This document shows positions 56,939 through 64,000 of a stretch of 64,000 bases of DNA, piece after piece (position 1 is the first letter of the stretch; each line of letters starts with the position of its first letter). A program made the position numbers and the translations under genes. This DNA comes from Caldilineaceae bacterium. Its GTDB lineage: Bacteria; Chloroflexota; Anaerolineae; Caldilineales; Caldilineaceae. Location: the NCBI GenBank assembly GCA_020634815.1, contig JACKBA010000004.1, positions 62,001 to 126,000 on the forward strand, in the 5' to 3' direction. The notes under the pieces are model-generated. The model was not told where the DNA came from. It searched no databases and saw nothing but the letters and a program-made list of their open reading frames with translations.

Positions 56939-57994
56939 CTAGCCCGCCGTCCTGTAGTGTTCCTCGCTCATCTGGCGCAGACGATCCGCCGCCTGTTCCG
57001 CGGTGATATCGCGCTGCGGCATCCCCAGCATCTCATAACCGACCATGAACTTCTTGACCGTCGCCGAACGCAGCAGCGGCGGGTAGAAGTGCGCGTGGAG
57101 CTGCCAGTGCGCGTGGCGCTCGCCGTCGGTCGGCTGGCCGTGCCATCCCATGCTGTAGGGGAAGCTGGTCTCAAACAAATTGTCATAACGGGTGGTCAGC
57201 CGCTTGAGGATGTCGGCCAGCGCGTCGCGTTCGTCGCCGCTCAGCTCCGGCAGGGCGAGCACGTGGCGCCGCGGCAGCAGCAGCGTCTCGAAGGGCCATA
57301 CCGCCCAGTAGGGCACCAGCGCGACCCAGTGCCGGTTCTGCACGACGATGCGTTCGCCCGCCTCGATCTCGCGCGCCAGGTAGTCGAGCAGGAGGGGCTG
57401 GCTGTGGCGCGCCAGGTAGGCGCGCTGAGTGGCGTCTTCCTTGGCCGGCTCCACAGGCACGGTATGGTTGGCCCAGATCTGCCCGTGCGGGTGCGGGTTG
57501 GATGAACCCATGACCGCGCCGCGGTTCTCGAAGATCTGGACATAGCCCACGTCGGGTCGCGCCCCCAACTCCTCCACCTGCTGCGCCCACACGTCGACCA
57601 CGCGGCGAATGTCGCCCAGTTCCATCTCCGGCAGCGTCAGGTCATGGCGCGGGCTGAAACAGATGACGCGACAGGTGCCCGTCTCCGCCTCGGTCTGGAA
57701 GAGTTCGTCGTCGTTCACCGGTCCGCTGGGGCTGCCGGGCAGCAGCGCAGCAAAGTCGTTGTCAAAGACGAAGGTGCTGGCATATTGCGGGTTGCGCTTG
57801 CCGCCGGCGCGTTCGTTGCCGGGGCAGAGATAGCAGGTCGGGTCGTACGGCAGGCGCGTCTCGGGCGCGCTCTTCTCCACCTGCCCCTGCCACGGGCGCT
57901 TGGTGCGATGGGGCGAAACCAGGACCCACTCGCCGGTCAGGGCATTGCGCCGGCGGTGGGGATGTTCGGTCGGTTCAAAGGCGATTGTTGTCAC
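56939..57994 (-). CDS. galT: Galactose-1-phosphate uridylyltransferase
   Basis: 351 residues (E. coli GalT has 348). It exchanges UMP between UDP-glucose and galactose 1-phosphate in the Leloir pathway. The catalytic His lies in SSNPHPHGQIW; CYLCPGNERAGG holds a zinc-site Cys pair; and HFYPPLLRS and KKFMVGYEML are conserved C-terminal segments. The GTG at 57994 is chosen since GAGGG lies 7 nt before it; an ATG nine codons upstream would overlap the previous gene. It is coupled to a ROK kinase gene, 10 nt upstream; no galK, galE or galM is in the window. Confidence 0.94.
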   Translation of the reverse strand: MTTIAFEPTEHPHRRRNALTGEWVLVSPHRTKRPWQGQVEKSAPETRLPYDPTCYLCPGNERAGGKRNPQYASTFVFDNDFAALLPGSPSGPVNDDELFQTEAETGTCRVICFSPRHDLTLPEMELGDIRRVVDVWAQQVEELGARPDVGYVQIFENRGAVMGSSNPHPHGQIWANHTVPVEPAKEDATQRAYLARHSQPLLLDYLAREIEAGERIVVQNRHWVALVPYWAVWPFETLLLPRRHVLALPELSGDERDALADILKRLTTRYDNLFETSFPYSMGWHGQPTDGERHAHWQLHAHFYPPLLRSATVKKFMVGYEMLGMPQRDITAEQAADRLRQMSEEHYRTAG

Positions 57995-58004
57995 TGTACA
58001 TCCC

Positions 58005-58898
58005 TCACGCTTCTGCGGCATTCATGGCCAGGGCGATGGCGCCCAGCACGCCCGCGCGGTTGCCCAGCCCAGGCGGTACGATATACTCGTCGATGTGCTC
58101 CAGGATCTCGGCTTTCTGCACATAGCCGTTGAGCAGCGCCTGGACATTCTTGCGCAGCATGGGGAAGATCTGCTCCTGATCCATGACGCCGCCGCCCAAG
58201 ATGATGCGCTGCGGCGAGAGCATGAGCGTGATGTTGGTCACGCCCAGCGCCAGGTAATGCGCCTCCAGCGCCCACGCCGGGTGCTCGGGCGCCAGGTCAC
58301 GGCCGGACGTCTGCCAGCGCGCCTCGATGGCCGGCCCGCAGGCCAGCCCTTCCCAGCAGTCGCCGTGATAGGGGCAGTTGCCGCCGTAGGGGTCGCGCTC
58401 CCAGTCGTGCGGGATGCGCGTGTGACCCATCTCGGCGTGCATGAGCCCGTGCAGCATCTGGCCGTTGACCATGCCGCCGCCGCCCAGCCCCGTGCCGATG
58501 GTCAGGTAGACGAAGGTGTCCAGCCCCAGCGCCGCGCCCCAGCGGTGCTCGCCCAGCGCCGCGCCGTTGACATCCGTGTCGAAGCCCACCGGAATGTCCA
58601 GCGCGCCGCGCAGCCGCCCGACCACATCCGTGTGGGCCCAGTAGGGCTTGGGCGTCGTCGTCACGTAGCCGAAGGTCGGCGACGCGGGGTTGGGATCGAC
58701 GGGGCCGAAACAGGCCACGCCCACCGCCGCCAGCGGCTCCTGCTGCGCGTGACGGCGGAAGAAATCGACCGCCTGGGCCAGCGTCTCGTCGGGTGCGGTG
58801 GTGGGAAAGCGGATCTCATCGCGGATATCGTCGGGGCCCGTGCCTACGGCACAAACGAACTTCGTCCCCCCGGCTTCAATGCCACCATATAAGGCCAT
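58005..58898 (-). CDS. ROK-family fructokinase
   Basis: 297 residues. YGGIEAGGTKFVCAVG is the ATP phosphate loop; GYVTTTPKPYWAHTDV and FDTDVNGAALGEHRWGAALG the substrate part with the catalytic Asp in the DTDVN stretch; YLTIGTGLGGGGMVNG the ROK middle. The zinc motif HGDCWEGLACGPAIEARW preceded by GNC is the fructokinase (ScrK/YdhR-type) version. It would make fructose 6-phosphate, or act on glucose or mannose. The ATG at 58898 has AGGAGC with proper spacing; the ATG two codons earlier is too close. In front of galT it sits where galK might be expected. Confidence 0.9.
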   Translation of the reverse strand: MALYGGIEAGGTKFVCAVGTGPDDIRDEIRFPTTAPDETLAQAVDFFRRHAQQEPLAAVGVACFGPVDPNPASPTFGYVTTTPKPYWAHTDVVGRLRGALDIPVGFDTDVNGAALGEHRWGAALGLDTFVYLTIGTGLGGGGMVNGQMLHGLMHAEMGHTRIPHDWERDPYGGNCPYHGDCWEGLACGPAIEARWQTSGRDLAPEHPAWALEAHYLALGVTNITLMLSPQRIILGGGVMDQEQIFPMLRKNVQALLNGYVQKAEILEHIDEYIVPPGLGNRAGVLGAIALAMNAAEA

Positions 58899-59036
58899 TG
58901 TCATGCTCCTGCTCTTGCTTTTGGAACCGGCACTTTGTTTCTTGCAGTGTAGCACGCATCTCGGCGCAGGCGAAGTAGGCCAAGTCAGCCCGGGTCTACT
59001 ACACGGTTGGGGCAGATAATAGCCGCATCTCCGCCT

Positions 59037-59106
59037 GACCTTCCGGGAAGGGGTCAGATGTTCTCTGCGCAACCGACAATTGTCACCGACCCCTTCCCGG
59101 AAGGTC
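59037..59106. repeat. Perfect 19-bp inverted repeat
   Basis: GACCTTCCGGGAAGGGGTC (59037-59055) has its exact reverse complement at 59088-59106, with 32 nt between. Each arm is nearly self-complementary through CTTCCGGGAAG, and the loop has GACAATTGTC. It occupies the gap upstream of the ROK kinase gene and downstream of the IMPACT-family gene. Confidence 0.9.
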
Positions 59107-59197
59107 GGGCGCCCCCAACTTGAATTAGACCCGCGTCAGCCCAAAGGGAGGGAACTGGCGCAGCCACTCCCGCCGGAGAAACCCTGCGCGCAGCCCG

Positions 59198-59821
59198 TCA
59201 GTCGCTGGCGGCAACCTCGATGATGGCCTGGCCGTTCGTCAACTCGATAAGCGCGGCCTGGAAAGCATCCAGGTGTTCGAGGGGCAGCTTGATGCGATAG
59301 CCGGCGTCGACGCCAAACTCCTGGCTGACAATCGTGGCTTCATAGGCGGGCAGCATGCGTTGCAGCGGCGTGATGGCCGCGTAATCCACAACCAGGTCGA
59401 GCGTGGCGCTCGGCACGCGCTCGACGGTGGGCAGCGTTGCCAGCGCCAGTTGCACGCCGCCGCTGTACGCCTTGACCAGCCCGCCGGTGCCCAGCAGCGT
59501 CCCGCCGAAATAGCGCGTGACGACGGCGGTCACGTCGCCGATGCCGGCATGAAGCAGGACGGTGAGCATGGGCCGGCCGGCTGTGCCGTGCGGCTCGCCG
59601 TCGTCACTCATCCCCGCCTGGCCCGTGCTGCCCGGCGGCCCGATCACGTGCGCCCAGCAATTGTGCGAGGCGTCGGCAAACTCGGCACGCATCGTGGCGA
59701 GGAAATCACGCGCCTCGGCCAGCGTCGGCGCGTAGGCCACCGTCGTGATGAAGCGGCTGCGCTTGATTTCCTCTTCGACGCGATGGATCGCTGCCGGAAT
59801 CAGGTATCGTTCGGCTGTCAT
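59198..59821 (-). CDS. YigZ/IMPACT family protein
   Basis: 207 residues (E. coli YigZ has 204). EIKRSRFITTVAYAPTLAEARDFL begins the N-terminal domain; HNCWAHVIG and SDDGEPHGTAGRPML are the family signature; VVTRYFGGTLLGTGGLVKAYSGGVQLAL follows. The second domain is ferredoxin-like. Eukaryotic IMPACT modulates translation control; bacterial members have no proven reaction. The ATG at 59821 fits the family start; the ribosome binding site is weak. It is probably cotranscribed with the LysW-like gene 90 nt upstream. Confidence 0.93.
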   Translation of the reverse strand: MTAERYLIPAAIHRVEEEIKRSRFITTVAYAPTLAEARDFLATMRAEFADASHNCWAHVIGPPGSTGQAGMSDDGEPHGTAGRPMLTVLLHAGIGDVTAVVTRYFGGTLLGTGGLVKAYSGGVQLALATLPTVERVPSATLDLVVDYAAITPLQRMLPAYEATIVSQEFGVDAGYRIKLPLEHLDAFQAALIELTNGQAIIEVAASD

Positions 59822-59911
59822 TGGGTGCTGTCGGATCGATGGAGATGCCGGGTCATAGCCGATGGCGATAATCGCCAGCATCCGCTATGACCCGTACAGG
59901 CAGGCCGGCTG

Positions 59912-60271
59912 TCACCGGCCGAGGAGATCCTCTTCGTCAAGATCGTCGAGTTCCTCGTCGAGATCATCGTCGACCTCGTCGTCCTCCAGATCGAACTCGT
60001 TGTCGTCATCCAGGTCGGCAAGCTCGTCGTCGGAACTGTCCAGCCGCGCCCAGTCGTCCAGGTCGTCGCTGTCCGCGTCGTCGCCGTCGTAGGAGTAACC
60101 GTCCAGATCATCCCACTCTTCACTGTCGTCGTAGGCCACGTCGACCTCGATCGGGTGGGTGCTGATCACTTCCAACGACACGCCACAGTTGGGGCAGACG
60201 ACGCGCTGCCCAAGGCGAACTCGCCCGCTCAGATTCAGTTCGGCGTCACATTCGACGCATAAGGCTGACAT
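59912..60271 (-). CDS. LysW-like zinc-ribbon protein with long acidic tail
   Basis: 119 residues. Residues 1-50 have the LysW pattern: Cys5/Cys8 in CVECDAELNL, then GQRVVCPNCGVSLEV with Cys26/Cys29, and ISTHPIEVDVAYDDSEEW, which echoes the acidic EDW end of LysW. LysW is the amino-group carrier in lysine and arginine synthesis of Thermus and archaea, carrying the substrate on its C-terminal Glu. Here about 65 extra residues, more than half Asp/Glu (LADLDDDNEFDLEDDEVDDD), follow, so the normal C-terminal Glu is absent. It may be a derived carrier or simply an acidic zinc-ribbon protein. AGGA precedes the ATG at 60271. Confidence 0.75.
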   Translation of the reverse strand: MSALCVECDAELNLSGRVRLGQRVVCPNCGVSLEVISTHPIEVDVAYDDSEEWDDLDGYSYDGDDADSDDLDDWARLDSSDDELADLDDDNEFDLEDDEVDDDLDEELDDLDEEDLLGR

Positions 60272-60450
60272 ACCCGCAATCCTTTTTTTGTGCGCAGTCC
60301 CCTGGCCGAAATGGCCAGGAACGCGCGCCAGGGCCAATTGCTCCTTCACAAACAGTTCTACCAGCTACTGACGTAATAGCACGAAAAAGGAGGCGGCGCA
60401 AGAGTCAAGAGGCATAAAGTTCGCGGTTTTTAACATTTTGACGGTTGGAT

Positions 60451-60523
60451 GGGGGATGAGGGGATGAGGGGATGAGGGGATGACAGGATGAGCGGTTGTA
60501 GCAGTCACCCCCTCATCCCCTCA
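60451..60523. repeat. Short tandem GGGATGAGG with complementary arm
   Basis: Several 9-nt units of GGGATGAGG type (60451-60492) are followed by CCCCCTCATCCCCTCACC (60507-60523 region), which pairs with them. It sits just downstream of the surface-protein gene and may serve as its terminator. Confidence 0.75.
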
Positions 60524-60535
60524 CCATCGTCTCAA

Positions 60536-63500
60536 CTACCTCCGCACCAACGGCATATACAACACCCCCTGCGGCGCCAGCACGTACGCGTTCGACGCGT
60601 TCGTCGACGGGTTGGCCACGCGCACCAGGCCGCCGGCGCGCACGTCGTCGTAGGTCAGCGTCGCGCTGAGCACGTACGCGTTGAGGGAGGTCGTTGGCCG
60701 CGCCGAGCCGTTGATGCGCACCTCGGCGCCTGCCACGAAGTCGTCGCCGCTCACCAGCAGCTTCGGCCCGCCGTCGTAGTCGAGCATGACCGCCGTCACC
60801 TGGGCAACGGGGTTCTGCCCCGCCGCCAGCACGCGGAAGCCACGCGGCAGCGACTCGGGCGCGCCCGGCGTGAAGACCGTCACGTTGGCCGTGGTCGCCG
60901 TGGCCAGGTCAGCCGCCGCGAGCTGCATCTTCAACACGCCCCCGTCCTGCACGATCGTCGGCCGCGCCGCGCCGTTCCAGTAGGCGACCGACGGCGCGCC
61001 GGCCAACGTGGAAAAGTTGCTGCCCAGCACCGTGATCCACTGCTCGGCCGCGCCGGCGCCCAGCGAGCCGGGCTGGAAGCCGCTGATCGCCGCCTGCACG
61101 GGGCTGCTGCCGTCGCTCACGGCAAATGCTACCGGTCGCGAAGCCGCTGCCGCACCGGCCTGCGCCGCCTGCACGGCCGCCGCCTCGTTGACGACGCTGA
61201 AGGCCAGCGGCCCCGGCGCCACCACATCCGTGGCCGACAGCTCGACAAGCAGCGTGCTGGCGTTGATGTAGGTCGTCTTCACCGCCACGCCGTTGAGCAA
61301 CGCCTGGCTCTGTGCCGAGAAGCCGGCGCCCGAGATGACCACGTTCAGCGGCTCGCCGCCCACCGTGGCCGCGGCCGGGCTCAGGCTGGCGATGGACGGG
61401 ATCGGCGCCGCGCCGGCCGCCGCGATCGTCATGACCAGGGCGGCCGAGTCGCCGCCGCCGGGCGCCGTCGTGCGCACCTGCACGGTAGCCGTGCCCGCGC
61501 TCGCCTTGAGTGCGGCCGGCACCGCGGCCGTGAGCTGGCGGTCGGTGTTGAAGGTCGTCGCCAGCGGCGCGCCATTCCACAGCACGACCGAGTCGGCGTA
61601 GAAGCCGGCGCCGTTGACCGTCAACGTGCTGTCGGCGCTGCCCGCCGTTACCGACGCCGGCGACAGGTTCTGCACCACCGGCGCGCGGCGTTGGCTGCGC
61701 ATGTGCAGCACGCCCTTGCCGTCGAAGAGCGCGGCATAGACGTTGCGTCCATCGGGCGGCGCCACCAGGAAAACCGGGCTGTCTGCCGCGAGGGCGCCCT
61801 GGCCGGCCACTGCGCTGAGTTGGCCCGTCTGCCAGTCGCGCGCATAGACGTTGACGCCGTCGCCATTCCACAGCGCCACCATCAGCCGCTCGCCGTACTC
61901 ATCCTGGCTGATGAGGATGTGATACGGGTCCACGCCCACGGCGACCGCCTCCTGCAATTCGATGGAGCCATCGGCCGTACTGCGCCGCAGGATCTGCACC
62001 GCATCCTCGTTGAGGCTGGAGACGTAGAGAAAGCGGCCGTCCGGGCTGATGGCCAGCTCGATGGGCCCATCCAGCGCTACCGTGGGGCCGGCCACGTCGC
62101 TCACGTGCGTCAGGTACTTGAGCGTACCGTTGGCCTGGCGACTGAAGGCGATCACCGTGTCGGCGTCGCGCGCGGCGACGTAGACGTTGGCGCCGTCCGG
62201 GCTGACCAGCACGCCGAAGGGGCCGTTCAGGATCGGCAGCCCGTCGACCGTTGTCGTCATGCGCTGCGACACGCCGAGCGCCCCCGTGGTCGTATTGCGC
62301 GTCAGCACGGTGAGCGAGTCGTCGTTGATGCCGGTGACGTAGAGATTCTGGTCGTCAGGGCTGATGTCGAGCGCCCGTGCGCCGCCCATGGTTCCAATGG
62401 GGCAGAACTTGATGGGGTTGACGCCGCAAAGCTGCGTGGTGCTGCTCGTCAAGCTGTTGGCAAAGGTGAGCGCGCCGTTGGTATCGCGGTTCGCCGTGAC
62501 GATGCCGTTGCCGCCAAAGCTGGTGTAGTAGACATTCTTGCCGTCCGCACTGTAGCGGATGCCGGTAATCGTGTTCATGCCAGGCGCGTTGAACTTGGTC
62601 TGGAAATTCAGGAAACCGGACGCGGCGTTGGGGATCGAGTAGATGGCGATCTCGTTGTTGTCCCAGTGCCCGGCCAGAAGCTGGCTGCCATCCGGGCTGA
62701 GCGCCATGCCCATGATGCGCTGTTGCGGCAGCTCCTGCGATGTGGCTGAAATGGCCAGCGGCTCCGGGCTAGGCGCGGGGACGCCCTCGCACGAGATGCC
62801 GTAGGAGAGCAGCGGGTTGAGCGGGTCGTTGGTGGCGATCTCCAGCGTGCCGGTGAAGATGCCCGGCGCGTTGGGCGCGCACGTCACGTCGATCGTCATC
62901 GTCTGCCCCGCTGGCACCGTGACATCCTGGTGCGTGCCGGCCGCGCTCACCGCCGCGCCGATGTTCAGCACGAACTTGATCGTGTCGCCCAGCACATCCT
63001 TGAGGTTGACCGTGGCCGCCATGGGGTTGGCGCCCTGGTTGCCGACGCTGATCTTCGCCGTCGTCTGGCCGCCGGGCGGCGCCTGCCCCGCACTGATGGG
63101 GCCGGGCGGTTGGTTGCGCCACGCCAGCGGGCTGTCCGGGTCGCCCTTCATCGCGCACGAGATCGGGTAGTTGAACTTGGGCGTCTCCGGCAGGTCGGTC
63201 AGGATCGTGATCATGCCGTCGTGCCAGCCCATGCTCGTCGGCGCGCAGCGGAAGGTGAGCGTCGTCGACTGGTTGCGCCCCAGTCCACCGCTCGTCGGGC
63301 CGTCGACCAGGCTGAAGACCCCGCCCGCGCTGTTCTCGATGAGCATCTGCCAGGCGATGCTGCCGCCGCCCTTGTTCTCGATGCGCAGCGTCTGGTCGCT
63401 CGTCCAGCTCTTGCCGAAGATCGTCAGCGGGAAGAAGAAGCCCGCGCCGGCCGGTTTGTCCGAGTTCCACTGCGGCGGCAGCGTGCCCACCTCCAGCGCG

Positions 63501-64000
63501 CCCGCGTCGCACTCGGGACCGACGGGCCGGTCGCCGCCGATCTGATCCTTGGCGACCAGGAAGAGCGGCTGGATCGCCGGGTCGGTGCAGTAGCCTGCCT
63601 CGCCCAGATCGAGCGCCGGGCTGGTGCCGCCCACCTTGACCGAGAGGAATTCGGCTTCGGGCAGGTTGGGGCCGCCGTTGTTGGCCAGCGACTCCAACTG
63701 GATCGCGCCCGTGTTCTGCACGATGACGTCGGTAAGGGTCTTGTCGACATTGGGATCGCCCGACACCCGCTGGCAGACCTTCTTGAAGATGTTGCCGCCG
63801 TAGGAAGAGAACGAGCCAGAGCACGCCGAATCGACGATCGAGTTCGCCAGGTAGAAGGTGCCGCTCTGGATGTTGCCGACGTTGGTCGATTCCTGGTTGT
63901 TGTCCTTGGCGCGCACCACCGTCGAGTGCCAGACGTTGACCGTGCCGCCGTTGTTGATCGCCGGCGCGCCGTTGAGCAGGAAGTTGTGGCCGTTCTCGAT
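60536..64000 (-). CDS. Large surface protein: choice-of-anchor, lactonase-like propeller and IPT/TIG domains (5' end cut)
   Basis: Open in frame from the right window edge to a stop at 60536 (1154 codons), so the N-terminus is missing. Order: choice-of-anchor Q stretch (NNGGPNLPEAEFLS, DAGALEVG); two Ig-like choice-of-anchor modules with CAPTSMGWHDGMITILTD and CAPNAPGIFTGTLEIATNDP; a six- or seven-bladed YVTN/lactonase-like propeller (ALDISPDDQNLYVTG, GVLVSPDGANVYVAARDAD, LAISPDGRFLYVSSLNEDA); and at least three IPT/TIG repeats (VQNLSPASVTAGSADSTLTV, IASLSPAAATVGGEPLNVVI). It ends GVLYMPLVRR. It is probably a secreted or anchored adhesion or binding protein. Confidence 0.88.
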   Translation of the reverse strand: MENGHNFLLNGAPAINNGGTVNVWHSTVVRAKDNNQESTNVGNIQSGTFYLANSIVDSACSGSFSSYGGNIFKKVCQRVSGDPNVDKTLTDVIVQNTGAIQLESLANNGGPNLPEAEFLSVKVGGTSPALDLGEAGYCTDPAIQPLFLVAKDQIGGDRPVGPECDAGALEVGTLPPQWNSDKPAGAGFFFPLTIFGKSWTSDQTLRIENKGGGSIAWQMLIENSAGGVFSLVDGPTSGGLGRNQSTTLTFRCAPTSMGWHDGMITILTDLPETPKFNYPISCAMKGDPDSPLAWRNQPPGPISAGQAPPGGQTTAKISVGNQGANPMAATVNLKDVLGDTIKFVLNIGAAVSAAGTHQDVTVPAGQTMTIDVTCAPNAPGIFTGTLEIATNDPLNPLLSYGISCEGVPAPSPEPLAISATSQELPQQRIMGMALSPDGSQLLAGHWDNNEIAIYSIPNAASGFLNFQTKFNAPGMNTITGIRYSADGKNVYYTSFGGNGIVTANRDTNGALTFANSLTSSTTQLCGVNPIKFCPIGTMGGARALDISPDDQNLYVTGINDDSLTVLTRNTTTGALGVSQRMTTTVDGLPILNGPFGVLVSPDGANVYVAARDADTVIAFSRQANGTLKYLTHVSDVAGPTVALDGPIELAISPDGRFLYVSSLNEDAVQILRRSTADGSIELQEAVAVGVDPYHILISQDEYGERLMVALWNGDGVNVYARDWQTGQLSAVAGQGALAADSPVFLVAPPDGRNVYAALFDGKGVLHMRSQRRAPVVQNLSPASVTAGSADSTLTVNGAGFYADSVVLWNGAPLATTFNTDRQLTAAVPAALKASAGTATVQVRTTAPGGGDSAALVMTIAAAGAAPIPSIASLSPAAATVGGEPLNVVISGAGFSAQSQALLNGVAVKTTYINASTLLVELSATDVVAPGPLAFSVVNEAAAVQAAQAGAAAASRPVAFAVSDGSSPVQAAISGFQPGSLGAGAAEQWITVLGSNFSTLAGAPSVAYWNGAARPTIVQDGGVLKMQLAAADLATATTANVTVFTPGAPESLPRGFRVLAAGQNPVAQVTAVMLDYDGGPKLLVSGDDFVAGAEVRINGSARPTTSLNAYVLSATLTYDDVRAGGLVRVANPSTNASNAYVLAPQGVLYMPLVRR

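Noticed and set aside
60451..60523. GGGATGAGG repeats considered as a CRISPR or coding repeat
   Set aside because: Units of 9 nt are adjacent with no spacers, lie outside genes, and are a simple tandem with a complementary arm.

Overview
The window looks like a chromosomal piece of a GC-rich, sugar-scavenging heterotroph, most probably a Chloroflexota member (Anaerolineae/Caldilineales-like). This is an inference from gene content: lipoprotein solute-binding proteins with Ala/Pro-rich linkers, CSLREA and choice-of-anchor surface proteins, a LysW-like zinc-ribbon protein, a cyclic-2,3-diphosphoglycerate-synthetase-like protein, and many intergenic palindromic repeats. No rRNA, tRNA, CRISPR array, transposase or phage gene was seen. 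Both ends cut a gene: an HD hydrolase at the left and a surface protein at the right.

Layout. 1-4352 (-): a peptide-type ABC transporter (binding protein, two permeases) followed by an HD phosphohydrolase. 4613-5989 (-): a fold-type-II PLP enzyme. 6467-11218 (+): an overlapping cassette of dihydroxyacetone kinase DhaK and DhaL, an FGGY sugar kinase and a sphingosine-1-phosphate-lyase homologue. 11319-15259 (+): a TetR regulator with a MacB-type ABC exporter. 15369-22870: a HAD phosphatase, L-fucose isomerase, a HEPN/MNT pair, shikimate dehydrogenase, a 4Fe-4S protein and a DUF4432 epimerase-like protein.

23179-41706 (-) is the centrepiece: an 18.5-kb polyol/sugar catabolic island, all on one strand. 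In transcription order it holds a LacI regulator with a promoter/operator, a CUT1 sugar transporter (binding protein, two permeases, a small membrane protein), a xylitol/sorbitol-type dehydrogenase, an SDR, two zinc alcohol dehydrogenases, a DhnA-type aldolase, a second transporter of the CUT2 (ribose/fructose) class, and four sugar kinases (FGGY, PfkB, FGGY, 1-phosphofructokinase-like) joined by 4-nt ATGA overlaps. The CUT2 cassette has lower GC and abuts a 26-codon C-terminal remnant of a CUT1 permease directly in front of the first kinase, which suggests that a CUT2 transporter replaced an older CUT1 transporter. The likely logic is uptake of a polyol or ketose, oxidation, phosphorylation, a second phosphorylation and aldol cleavage.

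41978-64000: a cyclic-2,3-diphosphoglycerate-synthetase-like P-loop protein, a 71-bp tandem repeat, a CSLREA beta-helix surface protein, a sugar isomerase/epimerase, a 1093-residue BNR-repeat protein, FabF preceded by a promoter, a structured leader and an intrinsic terminator, RecQ with an N-terminal extension and two HRDC regions, CysK and CysE, GalT with a ROK fructokinase, a YigZ/IMPACT protein, the LysW-like acidic protein and a long surface protein. Intergenic spaces hold several families of inverted and tandem repeats; one family occurs four times between 4.5 and 21.8 kb.
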